Below are positions 55,257 to 64,000 of a DNA stretch of 64,000 bases, in pieces. Position 1 is the stretch's first letter. Each line of letters opens with the position of its first letter. Both the position numbers and the translations under genes were made by a program. Where the stretch lies: the NCBI GenBank assembly GCA_016647705.1, contig CM028330.1:28476649-28540648 (forward strand), read 5' to 3'. The stretch is from Eucommia ulmoides (lineage: Eukaryota; Streptophyta; Magnoliopsida; Garryales; Eucommiaceae). The notes under the pieces were generated by a model. The model saw only the letters and a program-made list of their open reading frames with translations, was not told where the DNA came from and did no database searches.

Positions 55257-57549
55257 TCAGCCCGACATGCCGAAGTGCTCGTCAAAGAGCGGCTTCTGCC
55301 CATATTAAGTGTCGTACAACACCACATACGGGTCTTAGTTCAGTACGCCCTCAAGATTGGCGAGATGTAGTAATGTATAGCTCGAGCTTTCAATAGGATG
55401 CTTTACGAGCTCATGTACTTGGTGGGCAGGGAAGAACGTTGCTAGCGGCGGAGAGGAACAAGCGAACCACATCGGATCCTCATAAATATGATCGTCTTGG
55501 AGTTATGGTGGCGTGGTGGTCGTAATTAATCATCGCCACTTTCATCGCAAGTGTACGGGTCAAGTTTTAGTATAGTTTGGGAGAGTAGGGGTATCGTGTT
55601 CACGGGGATTGGTTGAGAATATCGTCGAGTATCGCAATTATCATAACTTGACTTTATCCAGGCGATAAAAATGGTATTTAATTAATAAATATTAATACTA
55701 CAATATTAATTTATATAATTATACTAATATATTGGTAGGATATTTATGGGAATTATTGCCTAGGGATCAATATCATTCACTTAAACGTGTTTGTTTCAAT
55801 CTATTTTCATTAATGGCGTTCATCCTATCCGACAATCTCTGTATCTATAACTCATTCACTCCCTATTCTGAGTGTAAAGTAAATGAATATATGACTTCGC
55901 GTTGATGCTGAGGTCCCTCTCGAACGTCTTTTCGAACACATAGTCATATGAGTCGTGAACCAACGTCATTGATTGCACACTCTCCAACTCCCTCCCAGGT
56001 TATTGGATTATCACGTTGTGTTTACCATAATCCTAATCTGGGGTTACCTCTCCCGAGTGTCAAACCCCATATTCTCGGTACATTGTAACAAGCGTAATAA
56101 ACAATACAACACGGCAAACACAATCAGATAACCATGAACAACCACTAACAAAACATTGATTTTATATAAACAACATTTTTATAAATTCAATCAAGCCTTA
56201 GACAATATATGTTTAGCTAAACATGGCCGTAGCCTTATATACAACTAGAAACGAGCTAAACATACACAAACATTCAACCAAATCTAAGAGAGAAAGAGAG
56301 AAATGAAGAAACTAGCCGTTTATCCGAAGATCTGACGCTAAAACCGTTCTGAGAACGCTTCCTCCTTCTTTGCAATGTGATCTTCCCTTGGTGGAATGGC
56401 CTCGAAGATCTCAAGACTTCCCAAAACTTCCAAAATATCCTAAAAATCTTAAACTGTCTGCAGAGGGACCATCGCGGTAGTGGGATTCACCGCCACGGCA
56501 GTGAGTACGTCGGTTCAGAGATTACCGGAACGGTGGAGGAGGTGGTGAATTAGGAAAAACATTCTGCTGGTTTTTTGCCTAAGCAGTGGATTTCTCTGCC
56601 TAGGCGGTGGTTCATCTGTAACATTTGTTCTTTTTCAGCATCTTCACTGCCTAGGCAGTGGGCCTCTTTCACAAGTTTGCGTTCGAGCTTGTTTTTCCAC
56701 TGTTCTTCCACCGTTCTTGATTCGATTTGTTTGCGTAAGGACCGTTTTAGTCCCTTTTCACCCCAAATACCTATTTTATGGCAAAAAGAATATAAACAAA
56801 TTAAAACGTAATAAAAAAATTCTAAACATACTCGAAAACTAACAAGTTCAGTTTGGAAATAGATAGGTAATTTACACCTATCATGGCGTCCCTATCTGGA
56901 ATTCGAACAGTGAAAATTCACAACAATTAAGGTGTGAATTTCCATCGATCTCACTCAAGTAGCTCCCGCTTGTCTCCGACTCCTTACGGTGGCTTTCATT
57001 GAATGTGGCTTGCGAATCTTAGAGTGCCACCGTGTCTGACTCGACCTCAATCAAGCCGATTAGCGGACCGATTTGTATCTGAAGAGATGTTACGGTTTCA
57101 TCGATTTCATTAAAAATTGTCTCAATGTTGTCGAGATGATCCTCGTGCTCATTTAGCCAGTCATTCATCTTCCTCCAAAACGTCTGAGTTTTCCTAATAA
57201 AATCAGCGAGTATTTCCTCCAGGCCGGGGGAAGACTCAACGTATTGGTCCGGGGTGTCAATCCATGGCACCATAGAATTGAAACTCTGATAATCAAAGGC
57301 CTCCATGTTTTCTAACATCCAGTGGGCTTCGTCTGCAGTTAGTTGGTTGAAAGAGGTGGTACCGTTTCCTCTTTCAACCCACATTCTGGTTGTGGCTTGT
57401 AATCCATTGAAGAAGTTCAGTAGTTGACACTCCCTCAGGAATCCATGATCCAGAAACCGAAGTAGAAAATCCTTGTAATGATCCTAAGCACAGTAATATG
57501 GCTCGAAATCCTATTGAAAGAAACGCAAGAGTACTTGTCGATCTAACAT
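55257..57549 (-). pseudogene. Gag-like ORF of R10, interrupted by solo LTR R12
   Basis: ATG at 57549 (MLDRQVLLRFFQ), then stops in FEPYYCA and a good frame from 57384: GNGTTSFNQLTADEAHWMLENMEAF, VPWIDTPDQYVESSPGLEEILADFI, TFWRKMNDWLNEHEDHLDNIETIFNEIDETVTSLQIQIGPL. After R12 the C-terminus contains DPYVVLYDT and GQKPLFDEHF and stops at 55257-55259. This is the best-preserved copy of the shortened Gag-like ORF. The coiled-coil part aligns with the R8 Gag C-terminus. It has no pol domain. Confidence 0.62.
55514..56883 (-). repeat. Solo LTR R12 in R10, TSD TGGCG
   Basis: Perfect TSD TGGCG at 55509-55513 and 56884-56888. Minus-strand LTR from TGGTGGTCG to ACACCTATCA, 1370 bp. Mixed palindromes: CCGCGG-like at 56465-56500 and CCTAGG-core units at about 56578-56660. 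Confidence 0.9.
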
Positions 57550-57670
57550 CTTCAAGTACCCAGTAGGAAAACAAAAACTACAAACGAAAAAGTTATAAAC
57601 AAAATAAATTCCTAATGTAAAGTTCGGTCATTTACTCACAATATCAATAATAACCAAAAAACATAATCCC

Positions 57671-57688
57671 CGGCAACGGCGCCAAAAA
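57671..57688 (-). promoter_or_regulatory. Primer-binding site of R10
   Basis: The strand complement of the run ending CGGCAACGGCGCCA gives TGGCGCCGTTGCCGGGGA, an exact tRNA-Asp-type PBS, a few bp from the LTR at 57691. End coordinates may be off by a few bases. Confidence 0.82.
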
Positions 57689-57690
57689 CT

Positions 57691-59271
57691 TGGTGGCCAC
57701 AATTACGCGTCGTCACTTTCACCGCAAATGTACGGGTCAAGTTTTAATATAGTTGGGGACAGTAAGGGTATCGTGTTCATGGGGATTGGTTGCGATTATT
57801 ATCAATTACCGCAATTATCATAACTTAATTTTATCTAGGCAAAAACAAATGGAAAATAATTAAAAACTAATACTAAAATACTAATTTAACTATACTAATA
57901 CTATATTGAGATAGTTTTGAGAGAATAGATTGTCTAGGGATTAAATTCGTTTACGAATACGTGTTCGATCTTGTTTTAGTTCACGTTAATGGTGTTCAAC
58001 TTATCCGACAATCTTAGTTCGTAAACTCCTCGCCACCTTTCCCGAGTGTAGGACGAGGGGATACGCGACTTCATCTCAACGAAGAAGTCCCCTTCAATGT
58101 GTTAACGACCCTAGGTCACGTGAGTCTCTCCCCAACGTCATTGATTGCACACAATCCAACTCCCTCCCGAGTTATTGGATCGTCACGTTGTGTTTACCCT
58201 ATCGGCAATCTAAGTTCGTAAACTCTCCCGCCACCTCTACCGAGTGTAAGACAAGGGAATACACAATTTCCTGTCAATGAAGAAGTTCCCCTTAACGTAT
58301 TAACGACCCTAGGTCACGTGAGTCTTGCCCCAATGTCATCGATTGCCTACAATCCAACTCCCTCACAGGTTATTGGATCATCACGTTGTTTACCCTAGTC
58401 CGAATCTGGGGTTACCTCTTCTGAGTGTCAAACCCTGAATTGTTGATATATCCATCATAGAATAATAAACAAAACAATACGATAAACACAATCAAAATAA
58501 CAAAGAACAACCGCTAACGAGACATAAACCCAATCAAACAATATATTCATAAATATAATGTTATTCCCTAAACAACCTATATTTATCCAATGGCCATAAC
58601 CATATATACAATGTAAAATGGACTAAACATGCCCAACAACTACCAAAATGAAGAAAACAAAAAAATAAATAAAGAACTTAGCCGATATCCGAAGATTTGG
58701 TGCTAAAACCGTTGAACGATTACTTCTTCCTTCTTCTTCCACCTTGGGTTTCCTAAAAAATCTCTCAAACGTACCTTAAATATATTCTAAGTAGCTTAGG
58801 GGGTGATAAAAATTGGAAGAGATGAGAAGATGAGGGGTTTTATAGGGCTCAAAATATCAAAAAAATATCCTAAGTCTATGTAGAGATGGTTGTTGCAGCG
58901 GTGGGTATATCGGTTAGTGATCGCCGCAGCGATGGAGGAGGTGGAAGAATTGGTGACCATTCTGCATTTTCACCGCCGCGGTGGTAGATCTCACCACTGC
59001 GGCGGCAGACGTTCAGGAGGATAGGGTCTTCTCTGTATTTTGACCACCGCGGTGGAGGTCTGGACGCCGTGGCGGTGGGCTTCTTTTCAAAATATTGCCA
59101 TCTTACTTATTTTTCCACTGTTCTCGATACGATTTGATCTGTTATACTCCGTTTTCCTACATTTTCACCTCACATACCTGTTTTAATACAAAAAGAATAA
59201 AAACATATTAAAACGTACTCGGAAACTTACAATCTTCAGTTTGGAAATAGATAGGTAATTTACACCTATCA
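57691..59271 (-). repeat. 5' LTR of R10
   Basis: TGGTGGCCAC to ACACCTATCA, 1581 bp. 198-bp duplication (58171/58369). Palindromes with CCGCGG cores at about 58880-59095. Confidence 0.9.
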
Positions 59272-59600
59272 ATAGGTCATCGTGCCAATCCATTCTAGAA
59301 TCTTGTAGGGCCTGATATACCATGGATTTAGCTTCTCTTTCTTCCTAAATCTCGTTATTCCCTTCTACGGGGATATACGCAAAAACACATAATCACCCAC
59401 TTTAAATTCCAACTCATGCCTATGCTTGTCATCATAACTTTTTTGCCAACTTTGAGCAGTCTTCAGTCTTTCTTGAATTACTTTTACCTTTTTATGTTGT
59501 CATTTGAGCTATGTCAGGCATCAATAATTTTTGTTCTCGCACTTCATCCCAACAGACTGGAGTCCTGCATCGTTTTCCATACAACACTTCATATGGTTCC
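59272..59600 (-). pseudogene. Chromovirus (Del/Tekay-like) integrase C-terminal scrap
   Basis: Minus strand reads EPYEVLYGKRCRTPVCWDEVREQKLL, then, after a stop, SKLAKKL-like text, DDKHRHELEFKVGDYVFLRISP, and RFRKKEKLNPWYIRPYKILEWIGTMTY. This is the GPY/F-type C-terminal part of a chromovirus integrase: YGRKCRTPVCW, VGDxVFLKVSP and GPFEILExVG in typical members. Both ends are cut by LTRs (R10 at 59271, R13 at about 59600). It is the only chromovirus coding text in the window. Confidence 0.82.
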
Positions 59601-60986
59601 ATAGGTGTAATTTATCTATTTATTCCCAAACCAATTTTGTTAGTTTTCAAGTATTTTTATAGTATTTTATTATGTTTTAATATGTTTTTATTTATTTTGT
59701 TATAAACTAGGTATTTGGGCCGAAAAGGGACTAAAATAGTTCATAAACGAGTAAGTCGGTAGAAGAATGGTAAAGAAAAAAAGGCAAAAATATCAATATC
59801 CTGAAACTGCATTCACCGCTGTAGCGGTGAAACAACTACTGCAACGTGAAAATACAGAGAGTTACTGAAAGCTCCACCACTACAGCAGTCAAAATGCAGA
59901 GAACTCCACCACTACAGCGGTCACTTGCCAGAAACCTATTGATCTCTCCACCACTGCAGCGGTCAACGCCAGATATTTTAAGATATTTTAGGATATTTTG
60001 AGATATTTAGAATCCTATAAATACCATCTTTCTTCTCCCCAAACGAGAAGTAGAAATTTTTAGGAATGTCTTGAGAGCTCCAAGGTCGATCAACCAAGAG
60101 AAGATCACCACGCGAAGAAGATGAAACGTTCTCAGAGTGGTTTTAGCATTGATTTTTCGGATGACAGCTAGTCTCCTCGTTTCTCTATTTCTTTCTTAGA
60201 TTTGGTTGATTTTTTATATATCTTTACCGTACATTTTGTTGTATATTTAGTTAGGGCCATGTATAGCTAAACATATATTTCCTAGGGCTTGATGTAATTC
60301 ATGAAAATGTTGTTTATATAAAATCTATGTTTTGTTAATGGCTATTCATGTTTATCCAATTGTGTTTACCGTTTTATTATAATCTTAGTATGTTTGTTAT
60401 GGTATTAGGATTGATTTTGAGAATACGAGGTTTGACATTCGGGAGAGATAACCCCGGATTTGAACTAAAGTTTAAACAAAACGCGATAATCTGATAACCT
60501 GGGAAAGAGTTAGAAAGTGTGCAATCTGTGACGTTGGAGAGAGACTCATGTGACCAAGTGTTGTATAGATGCTCGACGAGGACTTAGACACTGAAACAAA
60601 GTCACATATTCATTCACTTTACACCCGGGAGAGGTAGTGAATGAGATTTCGATATCGAGATTATCGGATAGGATGAATGTCGTTAATATAAACTAGATTG
60701 AAACGAAAACGTTTGGGTGAATGAAGTTAATCCCTAGGCAATAATTTTCCATAAACGTCATACCACTATATTAGTATATTATATTAATTAGTTAATTAGA
60801 TTAGTATATTATTTATTAACAAAAATATAAATTTAAGTCCCCTAAATAAAATTAGGTTATGACAATCGCGGTACTTAACTACAATTCTAATCCAATTCCT
60901 GTGGATATGATAACCTTTACTCTTACTATACTAAAACTTGACTCGTACACTTGCGATGAAAATAACGACGTATTTACACGCTACCA
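59599..60986 (+). repeat. 5' LTR of R13
   Basis: Begins about CCATAGGTGTAATTTATC and ends CACGCTACCA. CTGTAG/CTGCAG palindromes at about 59815-59970, e.g. CACCGCTGTAGCGGTG. Conserved block about 60437-60665. Confidence 0.85.
60014..60023 (+). promoter_or_regulatory. LTR TATA box (R13)
   Basis: CCTATAAATA followed by CT-rich sequence, 45-50 bp past the palindrome array. Confidence 0.6.
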
Positions 60987-60992
60987 AGCTTT

Positions 60993-61010
60993 TGGCGCCA
61001 TTACCAGAGA
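60993..61010 (+). promoter_or_regulatory. Primer-binding site of R13
   Basis: TGGCGCCATTACCAGAGA, tRNA-Asp type with several mutations. Confidence 0.72.
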
Positions 61011-61130
61011 TTGGTTTTTAGATTGTTGTTGATATTGTGAGGAAATAATTTGATTTTAATTTATGCATTTATTGTGTTTATAATTTTTTCTTTGAAGTTT
61101 TGTTTTCTTTTTCCTGTAGGGTACTTGAAA

Positions 61131-61483
61131 ATGATAGATCAACAAGTGCTTACGCATTTCTTTCAACGAGATTCCGAGATGTTTTATTGTGCTTGTGATC
61201 GATAAAAGGAATGGTTGTTCTGGTTTTTGAATCATCATTTCCTAAGGGAATGTCAACTACTAAACTTCCTCATTGGGTTACTAGCAATAACCAGAACGTG
61301 GGTTGAAGGAGGAAACAATACTACCTCTTTTGACCAACTAACCGTAGACAAAACCTATCGAGTACTAGAAGACATGGCAGAGTATAATTTTCACTGTTGG
61401 AAGAGATATTTGCTGCAGTTATGGGAGAGACTCAAGCTTTTTGAAGGGAGATGAATAACTGGCTAAACGAGCATAAGGATCGT
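61131..61483 (+). pseudogene. Gag-like ORF of R13 (partial)
   Basis: ATG at 61131, MIDQQVLTHFFQRDSEMFYCA, a stop, then FLNHHFLRECQLLNFLIGLLAITRTWVEGGNNTTSFDQLTVDKTYRVLEDMAEYNFH. A frameshift leads to the NNWLNEHKDR segment and the R14 insertion. Homologous to R2, R3 and R10. ATG follows the leader acceptor TTCCTGTAG (61111-61119). Confidence 0.6.
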
Positions 61484-62866
61484 TGGTGGCGCGTAATTAA
61501 CCCATGCCACCCTCACCGCAAGTGTATGGGTCAAGTTTTAATATATATGGGGAGAGTAAGGGTATCGTGTCCATAGGGATTGGTTGAGATTATTATCGAT
61601 TACCGCAATTATCATAACCTAATTTTATCTAGGCGCTAAAAATATGTTTATAATTAATAATTACTAATACTAAAATACTAATTAAACTATATTAATACTA
61701 ATATGAGATGTTTAGGGAAAATATTCCCTAGGGATTAACTTTTTTTACAAAAATGTGTTTGGTCTCGTTTTAGTTTATGTTAACGGCATTCGACTTATCC
61801 GACAATCTCAGTTCATAAAGTCACTCGCCACCTCTCCCGAGTTTAAGACGAGGGAATATGTGACTTCGCGTCAATAAAGAAGTATCCCTCAATGTCTTAA
61901 CGACCCTAGGTCACATGAGTCTCGTCCCAACGTCATTGATTGCACACTTTCCAACTCCCTCCCGTGTTATTGGATCGTCGCATTGTGTTTACCCTAGTCC
62001 GAATCTAGGGTTACCTCTCCCGAGTGTCAAACCCAGTATTCTCATTCTATCTAAACAAGAATAATAAACATAACAACATGACAAACATAATGAAAATAGC
62101 GAAGAACAACCATTAAACGAAACACAAACTCAAACAAACAACAATTTCGTGAATTATATTAATCGCTAGACAAAATCACTTTAGCTCATGGCCATAATCG
62201 TTTATACAATGAAAAATGAGCTAAACGTGATCAACTAACTACTAAAGTTAAAAAATTAAAGAAGAAACAAAAGAAACTTAGCTGTAGTATGAAGATTTGC
62301 CGCTAAAAACGCTTTGGGATCGCTTCTCCTTCTTCGGAACGTGTTCTTCTCCTTCCAAATTGGTTGAACTGTCCCAAAACCTCTCTATAAAATATCCAAA
62401 CCTTAATGGAGCTCTAATGCCCAAAGGAGAGGAGAAGAAAATAAATAGGGAGCTAAAAATATCTAAAAAAATATCTAAATTTGTGTAGAGGTGACCGCTT
62501 AGGCGGTGGGCATGTCGGCATATTCTTCGCTACAGCGGTGGAGGTAGCGATGGATTCAGGACCTCTATGCAGTTTCACCATTGAGACGGTGAGCTTCGAA
62601 CAAAAATAAGGCCCTCTCTGCATATTCACCGCCGCGGCGGTAGGCTGTTGTTCTGAATATTGCCTTCGTGCTTGTTTTCCCACCGTTATTCTACCATTCT
62701 TGATCTGATTTCATCGTTATTGATCCATTTTCATATCGTTTTACCCCACACACCTGATTTAATACAAAAAGAATAAAAACAAATTGAAATGTATTAAAAC
62801 GTAATAAATGTACTCGAAAACTAACAATGTTAGGTTTGGAAATAGATAGGTAATTTACACCTATCA
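61484..62866 (-). repeat. 3' LTR of R14
   Basis: TGGTGGCGCG to ACACCTATCA, 1383 bp. Palindrome array at about 62490-62700 mixes cores: ACCGCTTAGGCGGT (about 62494) and CACCGCCGCGGCGGT (about 62627). Single conserved block. Confidence 0.9.
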
Positions 62867-64000
62867 AAGACCCCCAAACTCGGAATTTTGATAGTCCTCA
62901 AGCAAAACACCCACACAATACTAGAAAATAAAACAACTAATTACCAAATAATAACTAAAAACACTTAAACAAAAATGTGCAAGTTTTGATTATCTTTTTT
63001 TGGCTAAACGATTTTCCCTCATCGGCCCCCAATCCTATCAAGTTCAAGCACAAATCACACCATGTGGTGTTATAGAATTTCAACATTCAATAATATTAAG
63101 TGCCATTCTAGATCCTATTAAAGTGTGTGTGATTAAACTCAAATATACAACTATCTGTTGATTAGATGGGATTATCCCTCAATAAAATTCATGACTAAAA
63201 CATTTTAGGTATAGGGAATCCATACGCCTGACCTGGGATCCATTCTCCACTAATGTAGGCTCAGATGTCCATAAATATCAATAGGTCTTGGTTCGGTTTT
63301 GGGAAAATGGCCAAGGGTAAATTGGAAGAGAAAACGGGTTAATGTTGTGAACTTAACGTTACCCAAGGCATATCGCTTGGCACACTCTTTCTTGAAACCC
63401 CACAGATAAAAGTGAAATAACCTTGAACATATATTAACAATGATGTACTCACTTGTCAAAAAGAAACATAAATAAACTATATTTACGTAGTTTTTTTTTT
63501 TTTTTTTTGTTTTTTCAAACAAACAACACCCCCAAACTTATTTGATTTGTACAATTTTTAAGGGGTGTGTGAAATATGAACGAAAAACAACAAGTAAGTA
63601 CTTGAATACCAAACCAATTAATAGCTCTCCCAAAATCCAACCGCTCACATCAAGTAGCATAACGAATGCTAACTTGATTCACTCAAATTTGTGCCTTCGG
63701 TTAAGCGATAAAGGTTTGCAAAAAGTTCAATCGACTAGGGTTTTAGTTAAGTGTTCAGAATTGAAATGGCTATTAGGCTTCGACAGGGTAACGAGGGATA
63801 ATTATATATCAAGGTAAGCTTTAAAGGCTCAAGCGACAAAATGACTGCCTAAATCACATCTCCTGAACAACCTCGCCTAGGATTTCGCTTTGAATTTTCC
63901 CCAAATCAAGTTCTAGAATCCCTATTGTCATGAAATTGAGTGACAGATAATCGATTTCAAATCAATTAGAGAGTGCTATATTGAGTTTACGTGCTCGTGC
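62867..64000 (-). other. R14 3' spacer with polypurine tract
   Basis: Minus-strand tract CCGAGTTTGGGGGTCTTT borders the LTR. Blocks match R10 53711-54830 in order and nearly in sequence. Internal purine tract near 63527-63540 and its C-rich partner near 63561-63570. No gene. Confidence 0.8.

Larger units (their letters stand above)
46997..59271 (-). mobile_element. Non-autonomous LTR element R10 (minus strand), split by R11 and R12
   Basis: Minus strand: 5' LTR (59271-57691), PBS (57688-57671), leader, Gag-like ORF (57549-55257), CTTGGG hairpin, spacer with internal hairpin (54361-54405), polypurine tract (about 53725-53711), 3' LTR (53710-53025 and 47398-46997, split by R11, its far end truncated at 46997). 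No pol. Solo LTR R12 interrupts the ORF. Confidence 0.85.
59599..61483 (+). mobile_element. Non-autonomous LTR element R13, interrupted by R14
   Basis: Plus-strand 5' LTR 59599-60986, PBS 60993-61010, intron-like leader, Gag-like ORF from 61131. Cut at 61483 by R14, whose left LTR begins TGGTGGCGCG. The first two LTR bases read CC, not TG, so the left end is mutated or clipped. Confidence 0.8.
61484..64000 (-). mobile_element. LTR element R14 (minus strand), 3' part, runs off the window
   Basis: 3' LTR at 61484-62866, then polypurine tract and 3' spacer to the window end. The interior and 5' LTR lie to the right. Left flank ATCGT (61479-61483) would be the TSD. Confidence 0.85.

Overview
The window is nuclear DNA of a flowering plant, most likely pericentromeric or other heterochromatin. 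It is almost entirely a nest of decayed LTR retrotransposons. Evidence: Ty3/gypsy elements of the Athila/Tat type with a tRNA-Asp-type primer-binding site (PBS), Ty1/copia fragments, a chromovirus integrase scrap, plant-like TATA boxes and introns, and no bacterial-type gene organisation. I cannot name the species. No intact host gene is present; one 59-codon first exon of a plant nucleotidyltransferase-like gene survives at 20511-20687 (minus).

Layout. 1-1535: 3' end and 3' LTR of a plus-strand element (R1). 1536-4393: minus-strand non-autonomous element with 5' LTR (R2), set in a copia integrase. 4400-6480: decayed copia pol. 7413-13442: complete minus-strand non-autonomous element (R3, TSD TGCTC) carrying a plus-strand solo LTR (R4, 10653-11986). 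13565-13954: possible copia LTR. 14761-19792: complete plus-strand non-coding element (R5, TSD GTTAG). 20511-20687: host exon. 20774-23546: copia fragment (short LTR, protease, integrase start) enclosing an LTR-like promoter with heat-shock-element motifs. 23547-45317: minus-strand Athila-like element (R6), split by R7 (25459-28386, TSD GTATC) and by the 13.8-kb near-complete Athila-like element R8 (29074-42912), which itself contains solo LTR R9 (30808-32395). 45318-46996: unassigned AT-rich sequence ending near a (TA)n(TG)n tract. 46997-59271: minus-strand element R10, split by R11 (47399-53019, TSD TTTAG) and solo LTR R12 (55514-56883, TSD TGGCG). 59272-59600: chromovirus integrase scrap. 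59599-61483: plus-strand R13. 61484-64000: minus-strand R14, running off the window.

Nineteen LTR copies belong to one divergent superfamily (R1-R5 and R7-R14). They share a start of the form TGATAGGTG, an end of the form CGCTACCA, a conserved block around ACTCGGGAGAGGT and an upstream array of GC-rich palindromes. R8 supplies the autonomous plan: LTR, PBS, gag, protease, RT, RNase H, integrase, internal promoter, intron, env-position ORF, 3' spacer, polypurine tract, LTR. R2, R3, R5, R10, R13 and probably R14 look like non-autonomous relatives: they keep LTR, PBS, a leader, a short Gag-like ORF and the long 3' spacer but no pol.

The most unusual signals are: (1) a 16-bp palindromic module, CACCGC-NNNN-GCGGTG, arrayed upstream of LTR promoters and again upstream of the internal env promoter, with the core matching within each element; (2) a hairpin around an internal polypurine-like tract with compensatory changes between subfamilies; (3) an exactly 198-bp duplication inside four LTRs of three elements; (4) two PBS copies in R11; (5) a pol-less family retaining a recognisable Gag-like ORF with leader-intron signals; and (6) heat-shock-element motifs upstream of a TATA box at 21.2-21.5 kb.
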